This document shows positions 63,931 to 64,000 of a DNA stretch of 64,000 bases, one piece after another (the stretch's first letter is position 1; each line of letters starts with the position of its first letter). The translations under genes and the position numbers were made by a program. The notes beneath the pieces are model-generated. The model was not told where the DNA came from. It saw only the letters and a program-made list of their open reading frames with translations, and ran no database searches. This stretch comes from Allobosea sp. Root381 (GTDB taxonomy: Bacteria; Pseudomonadota; Alphaproteobacteria; Rhizobiales; Beijerinckiaceae): the NCBI RefSeq assembly GCF_001429395.1, contig NZ_LMJT01000014.1:24156-88155 (forward strand), read 5' to 3'.

Positions 63931-63959
63931 AAGCGACCGCCGGGGTGCGGCGGTCGCTT
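63931..63959 (-). terminator. rho-independent terminator for a gene at the right edge
   Basis: AAGCGACCGCC and GGCGGTCGCTT pair perfectly around a seven-base loop; on the minus strand the stem is followed by a T-run (A-tract at 63926-63932). Confidence 0.85.
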
Positions 63960-63983
63960 CGATGGTGAGGACGGTGCGATCGC

Positions 63984-64000
63984 TTAGGCGGCGACGGCCT
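63984..64000 (-). CDS. C-terminal codons of an unidentified minus-strand gene
   Basis: A TAA stop at 63984-63986 on the minus strand, preceded in frame by codons for Ala-Val-Ala-Ala, lies 24 bases upstream of the terminator at 63931. Too little is in the window to identify the product; it is called only because of the stop-terminator spacing. Confidence 0.3.

Overview
The window is about 64 kb of GC-rich chromosome from an alphaproteobacterium of the order Hyphomicrobiales. The evidence is the gene order pckA / chvI-chvG-hprK-PTS IIA-HPr-ahcY, the block divL-tsaE/amgK-murU-addB-addA-trxA, an OlsB-type ornithine-lipid acyltransferase, and several families of long intergenic inverted repeats typical of this order. 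A Bosea-like organism fits best from memory of such proteins, but no search was run. There is no phage, transposase, CRISPR array, rRNA or tRNA. It reads as core chromosome with a few accessory metabolic insertions.

Layout. 1-5.7 kb: 3' part of comM, a small exported protein divergent from a DUF2975/XRE pair, a hybrid histidine kinase and an OlsB-type acyltransferase. 5.8-8.6 kb (minus): GST, queG and a YeeZ-like NAD-binding protein in one operon. 8.8-16.2 kb: uppP, an MFS exporter, msrQ, a HAD hydrolase, a YghZ-type aldo/keto reductase and glutamine-dependent NAD synthetase. 16.3-27.1 kb: two divergent gene sets around a MarR regulator. Leftward are a family-5 binding protein, an isoaspartyl peptidase/asparaginase, a ketopantoate-reductase-like enzyme and an SDR; rightward are a creatininase-family hydrolase, DppB, DppC, a DppD-DppF fusion and a NodB-type deacetylase. 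Together they look like an uptake-and-hydrolysis pathway for an unidentified peptide-like or amide compound. 27.3-29.9 kb: an OmpA-family protein with a long Pro/Ala linker and two small proteins. 29.9-32.7 kb: TPP riboswitch, thiC, thiM. 32.8-37.7 kb: YgjP-type metalloprotease, Bcr/CflA exporter, PBP1A and DoxX.

37.7-51.7 kb (minus) holds trxA, addA, addB, a MurU-like nucleotidyltransferase, a TsaE-AmgK fusion, the cell-cycle pseudokinase divL (Tyr in place of the phospho-accepting His) and ahcY. 52.2-56.4 kb (minus) has a frameshifted DUF2283 gene, HPr, PTS IIA, a short HprK, ChvG and ChvI. To the right come a HugZ-like protein, pckA, a DUF4105 membrane protein, a SsuABC-type importer, and a divergent Lrp/AsnC regulator.

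Cooperation between genes. MurU-like and AmgK activities can recycle peptidoglycan sugars that feed PBP1A and UppP. DivL, with CtrA-like sites ahead of PBP1A (good) and divL (weak), points to cell-cycle control of the envelope. The PTS proteins have no permease, so they are probably regulatory and linked to ChvG/ChvI and to gluconeogenesis through pckA. Start sites were set by ribosome-binding sites, overlaps and family length; many upstream in-frame starts were rejected. No database search was possible, so family assignments rest on motifs, length and context.
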